Positions 1 to 6,960 of a stretch of 9,999 nucleotides of DNA are shown piece after piece. The notes below the pieces were generated by a model, which was not told the origin of the DNA, searched no databases, and saw only the letters and a program-made list of their open reading frames with translations. The stretch is from an uncultured Litorivicinus sp. (GTDB taxonomy: Bacteria > Pseudomonadota > Gammaproteobacteria > Pseudomonadales > Litorivicinaceae): assembly GCA_938091715.1 (NCBI GenBank), contig CALKMT010000106.1, positions 1 to 9,999 of the forward strand, read 5' to 3'. How positions within the stretch are numbered: position 1 is the stretch's first letter; every line of letters begins with the position of its first letter. The translations under genes were made by a program, and so were the position numbers.

Positions 1-626
1 AGGCGCATCGACTGGTCGAACGTTATGACCAAGCCGGGGCGGATACGTCTCGCCTGTTGATCAAAATTGCCTCGACCTGGGAAGGCATTCAGGCCGCAGC
101 TGCGCTGGAAAAAGTCGGCATTAAATGCAACCTAACATTGCTGTTTGGATTCGAGCAAGCTCAAGCCTGCGCCGATGCCGGGGCGTTTCTGATCAGCCCA
201 TTTGTTGGCAGAATTTTAGACTGGCATAAGGCCAATCATCCCGATCAAGACTATCAGGGTGCGAATGACCCCGGGGTTCAGTCGGTTCGGCGGATTTGGA
301 ACCACTACAAGCAATCGGGCTACCAGACGGTAGTGATGGGCGCTAGCTTTCGCAACACCGGCGAGATCGAGGCCTTATCTGGTTGTGACCGACTGACCAT
401 CGGGCCGGCTCTACTGGAACAACTGGCCAATGATTCGGGTGAGTTGGGGTTGGCCCTGGATCCACGCGACATACCGGCCGGCAATGCGCCGCAGCCCCTG
501 CAGGAAACCGAGTATCGCTGGCAACACAACCAAGACCCCATGGCGGTTGAAAAGCTCTCACAGGGCATTCGAGCCTTTGCCGCCGATCAGGTTAAATTAG
601 AGAAATTGCTGCAGACGCTGGCTTAG
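1..626 (+). CDS. tal: Transaldolase, partial (N-terminal third missing)
   Basis: Transaldolase of the TalA/TalB type, a cytosolic enzyme of the non-oxidative pentose phosphate pathway that moves a dihydroxyacetone unit between sugar phosphates through a Schiff-base lysine. The frame is open from the left edge (first full codon at base 3), so the real start lies outside; about 207 residues are present and roughly 110 are missing, compared with about 317 in E. coli TalB. The Schiff-base lysine is the K of LLIKIASTWEG (codon 63-65). Family-typical stretches follow: CNLTLLF, FLISPFVGRILDW, DPGVQSV, VVMGASFRNTGEI, GCDRLTIGPALL and WQHNQDPMAVEKL. The TTG at 57 lies inside the conserved core and is not a start. 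The gene ends with TAG at 624-626, overlapping the stop codon of the convergent STAS gene. Identification rests on clear family resemblance and is very secure. Confidence 0.97.
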   Translation, partial: AHRLVERYDQAGADTSRLLIKIASTWEGIQAAAALEKVGIKCNLTLLFGFEQAQACADAGAFLISPFVGRILDWHKANHPDQDYQGANDPGVQSVRRIWNHYKQSGYQTVVMGASFRNTGEIEALSGCDRLTIGPALLEQLANDSGELGLALDPRDIPAGNAPQPLQETEYRWQHNQDPMAVEKLSQGIRAFAADQVKLEKLLQTLA

Positions 627-1096
627 GACTGGGACTTCAGTGCGCTGATCAGGCCCTGGAACTGGGCCTGGTTGGCCTGGTTCAATTCAGCCAAGGTTTC
701 GTGGGCTTGTAACACCAGCGGGCTGGCGCTTTGCGCATCACAGGTCTTTAACGGTAGCGCTTGGGCGTCAATCACCGGCAGCGCATCAACCGACTCGAAC
801 AAGGTTTCCAATCCCAAGGATTCGATTAAGTCGCTCAGATCGCCATCGGGGCACAAGAGTTGCGGCAGACGCTGCGTTTCCACCTGATAGCGCATGGCAA
901 GTTTGGCCAGCAACCCGAGGCAGGTCGAATCGATGTTTTGTGCGGTACTCAAATCCACCATCAACTGGCTGGGTATTTGGTCAAAAATACCTTCGATTAA
1001 ATCGTCCAGGGTCGTGCACAGCGACAGCCGCACGTCGCCGTTGAATCCTAAAATCCAGCAGGTATCCGTCTTGGAAATATGAATGCCACAATCCAT
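623..1096 (-). CDS. STAS-domain protein, anti-anti-sigma factor (antagonist) type
   Basis: A 157-residue protein whose first 90 or so residues look like a STAS domain. The signature is LMVDLSTAQNIDSTCLG at residues 45-61; Ser57 after Asp56 sits where SpoIIAA-type antagonists are phosphorylated. In that family a serine kinase/anti-sigma protein phosphorylates the STAS protein and a PP2C phosphatase reverses this. The gene directly upstream encodes such a phosphatase, whose TGA shares a base with this ATG (TGATG, 1098-1094), which suggests translational coupling. A GAGG about 9 bases upstream supports the ATG; the adjacent TTG at 1099 is a less likely start. After the STAS domain the protein adds a Gln/Ala-rich, probably helical tail with a short NQANQA repeat. 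The stop codon overlaps that of tal. It resembles the HsbA/PA2797-like proteins of Pseudomonas, but which regulator it controls is unknown. Confidence 0.85.
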   Translation of the reverse strand: MDCGIHISKTDTCWILGFNGDVRLSLCTTLDDLIEGIFDQIPSQLMVDLSTAQNIDSTCLGLLAKLAMRYQVETQRLPQLLCPDGDLSDLIESLGLETLFESVDALPVIDAQALPLKTCDAQSASPLVLQAHETLAELNQANQAQFQGLISALKSQS

Positions 1097-2193
1097 CAAG
1101 CATTGCCTCTAATCATTAACAGGGTCACGTCATCGGGCAAGGTGGTGCCGTCATGCCAACTCAGTCCTTGAGTCAGCTTTTGCAAATGTCCATCGCACTG
1201 GCCCACTAACATGGCCAGGGCATCGGTCCGCTCCCGGGTATTCTGGCCGGATAACAAATCCAACACCCCATCGGACGCCAAACACAAATGATAGCCCTGT
1301 TCACTCAGCTCGACCACGGTTTCCGAATACTCGACCGCATCAAATAAGCCGACCGGCCGGCCTTTGCCTTGTAACGATACGACCTGGCCATCCTGAGCCA
1401 AAATTGGCATCGGCGTATGACCGGCCACACTGTACGTCATCGACCGTTGATCGCTGTCGATTAATGCGCAAAACACGGTGGCGTGCTTGCCCAAGGCGGT
1501 AAATTGCAATTCGTTGTTAATGCGCTCGAGCACTCGAGAGGGGCTTAACAAGTCAAACGAGCTGCCCCGCTCCATGTTGCGCCGCAGACGATTAATCAGG
1601 TTCTTGATGACCACCGTCACCATCGCGCTGCTGACACCATGACCGGCAACATCGGCCAACAGGACCATGATCCGTGAGGGGCGATCAGCCTGAAAGAAAT
1701 CGGCAAAGTCCCCACTGAGCAACAGCGAAGGGAAAAAGCCCAATTCAATATGAATTTTCTCGTTGGACAGAGCATGGCTGGGCAGCATTCGGCTTTGGAT
1801 GGCCCGCCCCGCCTGTTGGTCGGTTTGCAGAACCTGCAGCACTTCTTGCTCGATGCCCCAATCCGCCTGACGGGCATGGCGCTGTTGCTGGGCCAGTGTT
1901 CGGACCAGCTGGACCAGGGTGTTTGGGTCTTGGGTCGGCCAGCGCACCTCGATCCAGTTGGCGTCCAAGTTTGGCTTTGATACCAACAGAATCTGGCCCG
2001 CTTGAACCGCCTGGGGATCGGTGTGAATGACCACCTGAACGTCGGAATGGGACCGATCCAGCGGCCACTGACTGGCCTGAACCCACTCAATCTTGAAATG
2101 CGGCTCCAAGCACTGTGACAAACCTAACAAAATCTGGTCATCCGTACTGATAACCCGAACCTTTGGTCGCGGTGCATGGGGCAGTTGGATCAT
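1096..2193 (-). CDS. PP2C/SpoIIE-type serine phosphatase with degenerate receiver domain
   Basis: A 365-residue regulator. Residues 10-105 have the layout of a response-regulator receiver (VRVISTDDQILLGL at the start), but the expected phospho-acceptor position after strand 3 (VQVVIHTD, 52-59) reads His-Thr instead of Asp, so the domain is probably a pseudo-receiver. A helical linker (about 100-140) leads to a PP2C/SpoIIE phosphatase domain with its metal-binding acids: SGDFADFF (Asp162, Asp165), LADVAGHGVSSAM (Asp181), ASDGVLDLL (306-314) and PDDVTLLMI near the end. The likely substrate is the phosphoserine STAS protein encoded directly downstream. Unlike HsbR of Pseudomonas, it ends after the phosphatase and carries no anti-sigma kinase domain. 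The ATG at 2193 has AAAGG about 10 bases upstream. Its promoter must lie in the short gap to, or inside, the divergent PilZ gene. The class is secure; the partner is inferred from position. Confidence 0.9.
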   Translation of the reverse strand: MIQLPHAPRPKVRVISTDDQILLGLSQCLEPHFKIEWVQASQWPLDRSHSDVQVVIHTDPQAVQAGQILLVSKPNLDANWIEVRWPTQDPNTLVQLVRTLAQQQRHARQADWGIEQEVLQVLQTDQQAGRAIQSRMLPSHALSNEKIHIELGFFPSLLLSGDFADFFQADRPSRIMVLLADVAGHGVSSAMVTVVIKNLINRLRRNMERGSSFDLLSPSRVLERINNELQFTALGKHATVFCALIDSDQRSMTYSVAGHTPMPILAQDGQVVSLQGKGRPVGLFDAVEYSETVVELSEQGYHLCLASDGVLDLLSGQNTRERTDALAMLVGQCDGHLQKLTQGLSWHDGTTLPDDVTLLMIRGNA

Positions 2194-2237
2194 TTGCCGA
2201 CTACCTTTAATTCATGATTGCTGCTGGAGAGAAAAAC
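2194..2237. promoter_or_regulatory. Short divergent gap between phosphatase and PilZ genes
   Basis: These 44 bases separate two divergent start codons and should hold, or partly hold, control signals for both genes. A TTTAAT box at 2206-2211 resembles a -10 element on the + strand, but no acceptable -35 lies at 16-18 bases from it. No palindromic operator is evident. Promoters may extend into either coding region. The call as a regulatory region rests on gene layout, not on a recognised motif. Confidence 0.3.
2226..2231 (+). promoter_or_regulatory. Ribosome binding site that decides the PilZ start
   Basis: GGAGAG lies six bases before the GTG at 2238, an ideal Shine-Dalgarno position. The alternative ATG at 2214 has no purine-rich site before it (CTACCTTTAATTC). 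This favours GTG as the true start. Confidence 0.6.
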
Positions 2238-2528
2238 GTGCTGACTGATGCTGGGGAACAACGACTGTGGTCCCGCTTCCAAATTGATGTGCCGATTCAG
2301 GTGACCACCGATCTGGGTGAACAATTTTCCGCTCAGTGTCTGGATTGGTCCAGCCACGGCCTGAAATTTCGCGCCCAACGACCGATGGCATTCACGCAAG
2401 CCGCGCGGCTGCAGGTCGAGGCCACTCAGCCTGGCATCGTTGACCTGGAGGTCGCCATTGAGGTTCAACGCTGCGATCCAGAAGAAGGGAGCTGGGTCAT
2501 TGGGGCTCACGTTGTCGACATCCGCTGA
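2238..2528 (+). CDS. Single-domain PilZ protein (c-di-GMP receptor)
   Basis: A 96-residue protein that is essentially one PilZ domain, the common bacterial c-di-GMP binding fold. Both ligand motifs are intact: RxxxR as RLWSR at residues 9-13 and DxSxxG as DWSSHG at 36-41. The rest fits a beta-barrel ending in GSWVIGAHVVDIR. It is cytosolic, with no signal peptide or membrane segment. GTG at 2238 is chosen because GGAGAG sits six bases upstream; starting at ATG 2214 would add eight residues with no ribosome site. It diverges from the phosphatase gene and ends with TGA directly against the stop codon of mlaA. A PilZ protein beside a PP2C/STAS pair suggests a shared signalling role, but no downstream target can be read from the sequence. 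The PilZ assignment is firm because both motifs are complete. Confidence 0.88.
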   Translation: MLTDAGEQRLWSRFQIDVPIQVTTDLGEQFSAQCLDWSSHGLKFRAQRPMAFTQAARLQVEATQPGIVDLEVAIEVQRCDPEEGSWVIGAHVVDIR

Positions 2529-3224
2529 CTAAAAGTCATCCAGAAAATCGTCCGCACCCGCGGCCTGGCCGTCGTCCACCAAAAAGGCTCGACGGTCCAG
2601 ATAAGCATTACGCAGGGCCGTGTACCGGTCCCCCAGAATCAAACCCTCAACGTCTAGGAACGACTCCCGAGTGTCCACGACAGACAGTATTTGTACCTTG
2701 TCACGATCCCCTGTCGGATTCAGGGTTTGCAATGGGTCCAGATACCGATCGGCGGTCAGGCGCGTTGCTCCATCGCGCACCGTGGCCGGCCCCAACAAGG
2801 GCAACACGACGTAGGGGCCGCTGGGAACGCCCCAGACCGCTAGGGTTTGGCCGAAGTCTTCGGGCTGTTCGGACAATCCAAATCCATCCATCACGTCGAA
2901 CCAGCCATAAAGGCCCAGCGTGGAATTGAACACAAAGCGACCCAGCGCGGTGGCGGCACGGTCGGGCTTGCCTTGCAGGAGTGCGTTGGCAAAGTTCGAA
3001 ACTTCGCCCAAGTTACTGAACACATTGCCAATGCCCGCTCGGGTCCAGCCCGGGGTCACCGCTCGATAGCCCTGTGCAATCGGTTTGAGCACGGCCGCAT
3101 CAATCCGATCGTTAAAGGATTGAACTTGACGGTTGGTCGCCTCCCAAGGATCCGAGTCCTGGGCCTGTGCCAACGGCGCGCACATCAAGACGAGCCACAA
3201 TATTCGTGAAATCATGCGCCGCAT
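2529..3224 (-). CDS. mlaA: MlaA (VacJ) family outer-membrane phospholipid-trafficking protein
   Basis: MlaA/VacJ sits in the outer membrane with a porin and removes mislocalised phospholipids from the outer leaflet, passing them to the Mla pathway. Family features from the ATG at 3224 (231 residues): DPWEATNRQVQSFNDRID at 25-42, FSNLGEVSNFANALLQGK at 69-86, GRFVFNSTLGLYGWFDV at 95-111, and DFGQTLAVWGVPSGPYVVLP at 123-142. The N-terminus is a clear signal peptide: basic MRRMISR, a hydrophobic core, then APLAQA and cleavage before Gln22. Cys15 is preceded by Val-Leu-Met, which does not fit a lipobox, so lipidation is doubtful. Other starts are possible: GTG 3281 overlaps the end of hrpA, ATG 3263 would lengthen the leader, and ATG 3215 would shorten it. 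The tail is acidic (ADDFLDDF). The gene follows hrpA closely and abuts the convergent PilZ gene. Confidence 0.92.
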   Translation of the reverse strand: MRRMISRILWLVLMCAPLAQAQDSDPWEATNRQVQSFNDRIDAAVLKPIAQGYRAVTPGWTRAGIGNVFSNLGEVSNFANALLQGKPDRAATALGRFVFNSTLGLYGWFDVMDGFGLSEQPEDFGQTLAVWGVPSGPYVVLPLLGPATVRDGATRLTADRYLDPLQTLNPTGDRDKVQILSVVDTRESFLDVEGLILGDRYTALRNAYLDRRAFLVDDGQAAGADDFLDDF

Positions 3225-3270
3225 AATACGCCGGGCTCGAAAAAAAGAAAGACACCGGGTCATGGGCCGA

Positions 3271-6200
3271 TTACCCAACACGCTGCGTTTTCAGCTCGCC
3301 CAAGGCCTGCTGAATTCGCTTGGCCGACACCTTGCCTTGGGTCCCCAAATGCTGAGCAAATAAACTGACTCGGTATTCTTCAATCAGCCATCGCACCGAG
3401 GCCGTCGCAGGATTTTCAGGCGGCAGCGGGTGTTCGGGCCAATACGGCAACAGGGCCTGGTGGTACCCGTCGAGTTCCCGACGGGCCTGGGCGTCAAAAT
3501 CGAATCGACCCCCGACTCGCTCTAAGCGCGTCTCGATCGCAGCCAAGTAAACCGGCATCCGGACTAAGTTTGGCCAAGGCGTACGCTCGATAAATTCCGG
3601 ATTCAAAAGCGCACTGAGCTGCCCTTTAACGTCCTGAATAACCGGCATCCAGGCCAAGGGCGCGCCCTTGACACGTTTGCCCACCAACTGCGCGGCCTTG
3701 AGTACCTTGATGAGCGCTTTGGCTTGTTGCTCGGCTTGCTCGACCACCACCGATCGCCCAGCTTCAATGCCCTGTTCAAAGTCGGTCTGCGAACGGGGAA
3801 TCCCCTGGGCAAAGCAAGCCCGTTCGATGCTGACCTGAATCCACTGCTCTGACGCGTCGGGCACCAGGCCACGCGGCGCCGCCAATAAATTCAGCTCCCG
3901 CGCAAGCGAACCCTGCCGTAGCAGACGTGCTTGACTGGCCATGCGTTCCCGAGCCAGTTTCAAGACGCCCTGACGGTGCAAACGATCGGCTTCGTTGGGA
4001 TCGTCCAGATGGCGGATTTGAACACCACCCTCGACCGGGGCTAGCACCGGAATCAACGATAACGACAGGCCGTCCCGCTCTAAGGTTTCCCGTTCGGGCA
4101 AATCTTGCCCAGTCCATTGCTTCAGGACCGGCTGCTCGGCGGCGGGCTCGGACAGGTCGGCTTCGACTTTTAAGTCGCGCTGCAAGGCATTCAAATCCCG
4201 CGACTGGGCAATCACCTGGCCGTGCGGATCCATCACCCGGATATTCATGCGGTAATAGGTATCCAACGAGGCCAGGTCAAACTGGGAGACGTCAAAGGGG
4301 GCACCCAAGCGGCGGGTAATGCTGCGGCCTAGCTGCTCGATCAAATCGCCCTGCCGCCATACGATGCTTTGACTGGCCTGCTTGGCAAAATCTGGCAGGG
4401 GCACTAACTGGCGCCGAATGACCTTGGGCAAGGTACGCAACAAGGCTTCAATCTTTTCAACCATCAAGCCAGGCACCAACCAATCGATCACCGCCGGGGT
4501 CAATACATGCAATGCGGCCTGGGGCACCTGGACCGAGACCCCATCGTGATCGGTGCCAGGATTGAACTCGTAGTTCAAAGCAAAGCGATTGCCGGCCACC
4601 TCAAGGGTGTCCGGATAGGCGCCCAGATCCAGTTGGTTGTCCTCACGGACGACGTCGGCCTGAACCATAAACAGGAATCTGGGGTGGTCGCGTTCAACCC
4701 GGCGACGCCAACGCTCAAAGCTACGGGCATCGATCACGTCTTGGGGTACCCGCTGGTCATAAAACTCAAACAGACGCTGGTCGTCCAACAGGTCCCGCCG
4801 GCGCTCTCGGGCCTCCACGTCCAGCACTCGGGCCACCTGATCTAGGTTGTTCTGCAGGAACGGCCCTTGAGTTTTGATTTCCCCTTGGCACAGGCCATCG
4901 CGGATCATCAGCTCCCGTGCTTTATTCGGCGCCTGTTTGCAAAAGCCGACCGCGCGCTTGCCCACTACCGGCAAACCAAACAGGGTGCCACGCTCATGCA
5001 CCATGATCTGGCCCTGACGTTTGCTCCAGTACGGATCGCCGTGGTTGTACTTAATCAGCTTGCGGCAAACCGTCTCGATCCATTCCGGCTCAATCTTGGC
5101 CACCGTTCGGGCAAACAACTTGCTGGTCTCGGTCAGCTCGGCGGCGACTACCCACTTCGGGCGCCCCTTGGCCTGGCGCCCGGGGTGCAATTGAAAGCGT
5201 GTGTCCCGGCAACCGCGATAATCCTGCTCGTCTCGCAACCCGATACTGCCGACAAAACCCGTCAGGACCGCCTGATGCACGCTGCGATAGTCACCGGGTT
5301 CGTCGTTTAGCCGGGCGTTTGGCTTGATCGCCAGCCACAGCTGACGGTGAATTTCTCGCCATTCACGGACCCGTAAATGATGCAAGAACTGGGTCTGACA
5401 CCAACGCTTAAAGGCGCTGGATCCCATGTCCTGACGGGCGGATTCGATCTTTTGCCACAGCTGATGGATCGTTAAAAAGTCTGACTGCTCGTGAGCCCCG
5501 CTGCCGTGCGCTAAATCTGCCGCTTCCTGGGCTTGGCGCGGGCGCTCCCGGGGGTCTTGAACACTTAAGAAACTGGCGATCGAGAGCATTTCCGCGACAC
5601 AGTTGTGTTCCCTGCCCGCCAAGACAATTCGGCCCAATTTCGGATCGATTGGCAAGCGTGCCAGCTCACGACCCAAGTCGGTCAAAATACGGCGGTCATC
5701 GATCGCGTCGATGTCCTCGAGCAAGCGATATCCATCGGTGACATAGCGCCGATCCGGTGGATCAATAAAGGGGAAACGAGAGATGTCACCCAGCTTTAGA
5801 TCCAGCATCTGCAGAATGACGCTGGCCAGGTTGGTGCGCTGAAGTTCGGGTTCGGTAAATTCCCGCCGTCCAGTGAAGTCCTCTTCTGAATAGAGGCGAA
5901 TGCAGACGCCAGGCTCTAGTCGGCCACAACGCCCTTTTCGTTGATTGGCGCTGGCTTGGCTGACGGCCTCGATGGGCAAGCGCTGAACTTTCGAGCGATA
6001 GCTGTAGCGCGACATCCGCGCCAGCCCAGAATCAATAACATAGCGAATACCCGGCACCGTCAGCGAGGTTTCAGCCACGTTAGTGGCCAGGACAATACGC
6101 TGGGGACCACCGGTCGGGTGGAAAATCCGTTGTTGCTCGCCGGCAGACAATCGCGCGTACAGCGGCAACACATCCAGATTGGCCAAGTTAGAACGGCGCA

Positions 6201-6945
6201 ACGCCTCGGCCGCGCCGCGAATCTCCCGTTCCCCGGGTAGGAACACCAAGACGTCACCGTGACGCTTGTTGTTCTGCTGATCCAGACCCCGTAGCTCCTC
6301 GACCCCACTGACAATGGCGCGATACATAGGCACATCATCGTCGGTGCTTTCGATCGGGCGGTAACGGACCTCGACGGGATACGTGCGGCCTTCGACACTG
6401 ACCACCGGGGCATCATTAAAGTGCTGGCTGAAGCGCTCGTAGTTGATGGTCGCCGAGGTGATGATGACTTTTAGGTCCCGGCGCTTAGCTATAAGGCGCT
6501 TTAGGTACCCGAGCAGAAAATCAATATTTAGGCCCCGCTCATGGGCCTCGTCGATGATCAGAGCATCGTATTTTTTCAGCCATTTATCGCCACGGGTCTC
6601 GGCCAACAACATGCCGTCGGTCAGTAATTTAATCCGTGTGTTACCGCTGACTTGATCCTGAAAGCGAACCTTGTAACCGACCAGGTCGCCCAATTCGGTG
6701 CCGGTCTCTTCCGCAATTCGGGCCGCCACGCTGCGCGCAGCCAATCGGCGAGGCTGGGTATGCCCGATCAGCCCTTGGGTTCCGAGGCCCAGGGACAGGC
6801 AAATTTTAGGTAGTTGCGTGGTCTTGCCGGATCCGGTGTCACCGACGACGATGACGACCTGATTTTCAGAGATGGCTTTGGCGATGTCTTCGACCCGTTC
6901 TGAAACGGGCAGACCGGCGGGAAAGGTAATCTGGGGCTGACTCAT
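3271..6945 (-). CDS. hrpA: ATP-dependent DEAH-box RNA helicase HrpA
   Basis: A 1224-residue cytosolic helicase, close to the 1300 of E. coli HrpA, which acts on mRNA and on stalled ribosomes. From the ATG at 6945: Walker A GDTGSGKT at 35-42, motif Ia TQPRRLAARS at 63-72, DEAH at 132-135, SAT at 164-166, motif V LATNVAETSLTVPG at 286-299, and motif VI QRKGRCGR at 335-342 with its arginine fingers. Then come the winged-helix/ratchet and OB-fold regions usual in DEAH helicases, and the long C-terminal extension (DUF3418) that marks HrpA, with the conserved ending around VRWLIEEYRVSLFAQHLG. The ATG is preferred over TTG 6957 because GGGG sits five bases before it. It starts 15 bases after the fadD stop, so the two are probably cotranscribed. 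All core motifs are intact and no frameshift is visible. Confidence 0.97.
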   Translation of the reverse strand: MSQPQITFPAGLPVSERVEDIAKAISENQVVIVVGDTGSGKTTQLPKICLSLGLGTQGLIGHTQPRRLAARSVAARIAEETGTELGDLVGYKVRFQDQVSGNTRIKLLTDGMLLAETRGDKWLKKYDALIIDEAHERGLNIDFLLGYLKRLIAKRRDLKVIITSATINYERFSQHFNDAPVVSVEGRTYPVEVRYRPIESTDDDVPMYRAIVSGVEELRGLDQQNNKRHGDVLVFLPGEREIRGAAEALRRSNLANLDVLPLYARLSAGEQQRIFHPTGGPQRIVLATNVAETSLTVPGIRYVIDSGLARMSRYSYRSKVQRLPIEAVSQASANQRKGRCGRLEPGVCIRLYSEEDFTGRREFTEPELQRTNLASVILQMLDLKLGDISRFPFIDPPDRRYVTDGYRLLEDIDAIDDRRILTDLGRELARLPIDPKLGRIVLAGREHNCVAEMLSIASFLSVQDPRERPRQAQEAADLAHGSGAHEQSDFLTIHQLWQKIESARQDMGSSAFKRWCQTQFLHHLRVREWREIHRQLWLAIKPNARLNDEPGDYRSVHQAVLTGFVGSIGLRDEQDYRGCRDTRFQLHPGRQAKGRPKWVVAAELTETSKLFARTVAKIEPEWIETVCRKLIKYNHGDPYWSKRQGQIMVHERGTLFGLPVVGKRAVGFCKQAPNKARELMIRDGLCQGEIKTQGPFLQNNLDQVARVLDVEARERRRDLLDDQRLFEFYDQRVPQDVIDARSFERWRRRVERDHPRFLFMVQADVVREDNQLDLGAYPDTLEVAGNRFALNYEFNPGTDHDGVSVQVPQAALHVLTPAVIDWLVPGLMVEKIEALLRTLPKVIRRQLVPLPDFAKQASQSIVWRQGDLIEQLGRSITRRLGAPFDVSQFDLASLDTYYRMNIRVMDPHGQVIAQSRDLNALQRDLKVEADLSEPAAEQPVLKQWTGQDLPERETLERDGLSLSLIPVLAPVEGGVQIRHLDDPNEADRLHRQGVLKLARERMASQARLLRQGSLARELNLLAAPRGLVPDASEQWIQVSIERACFAQGIPRSQTDFEQGIEAGRSVVVEQAEQQAKALIKVLKAAQLVGKRVKGAPLAWMPVIQDVKGQLSALLNPEFIERTPWPNLVRMPVYLAAIETRLERVGGRFDFDAQARRELDGYHQALLPYWPEHPLPPENPATASVRWLIEEYRVSLFAQHLGTQGKVSAKRIQQALGELKTQRVG

Positions 6946-6960
6946 GCAGCCCCACAAAGA

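Noticed and set aside
651..669. Perfect six-base inverted repeat AGGCCC/GGGCCT just past the tal stop, a candidate terminator
   Set aside because: It lies within the STAS coding region and no T-run follows on either strand, so it does not look like an intrinsic terminator.
1617..2090. Long open frames opposite to or out of frame with the phosphatase, hrpA, fadD and yafJ genes (e.g. 1617-2090, 7298-7801, 4867-5310)
   Set aside because: They lie wholly inside genes with intact family motifs, show no recognisable domains, and have the Arg/Pro/Gly-rich composition expected of shadow frames in GC-rich DNA.
2190..2510. 106-residue minus-strand frame opposite the PilZ gene
   Set aside because: The + strand frame has both PilZ motifs and a good ribosome site; the opposite frame has no recognisable feature.
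3180..3182. Cys15 of MlaA as a lipidation site
   Set aside because: Residues before it are Val-Leu-Met; Met at -1 does not fit the lipobox, and a good signal peptidase I site follows.
3240..3250. A-rich run (T-rich on the minus strand) between hrpA and mlaA, possibly a terminator tail
   Set aside because: On the minus strand only a four-base stem (TGGG/CCCA) precedes it, more than ten bases away, and no strong hairpin adjoins it.
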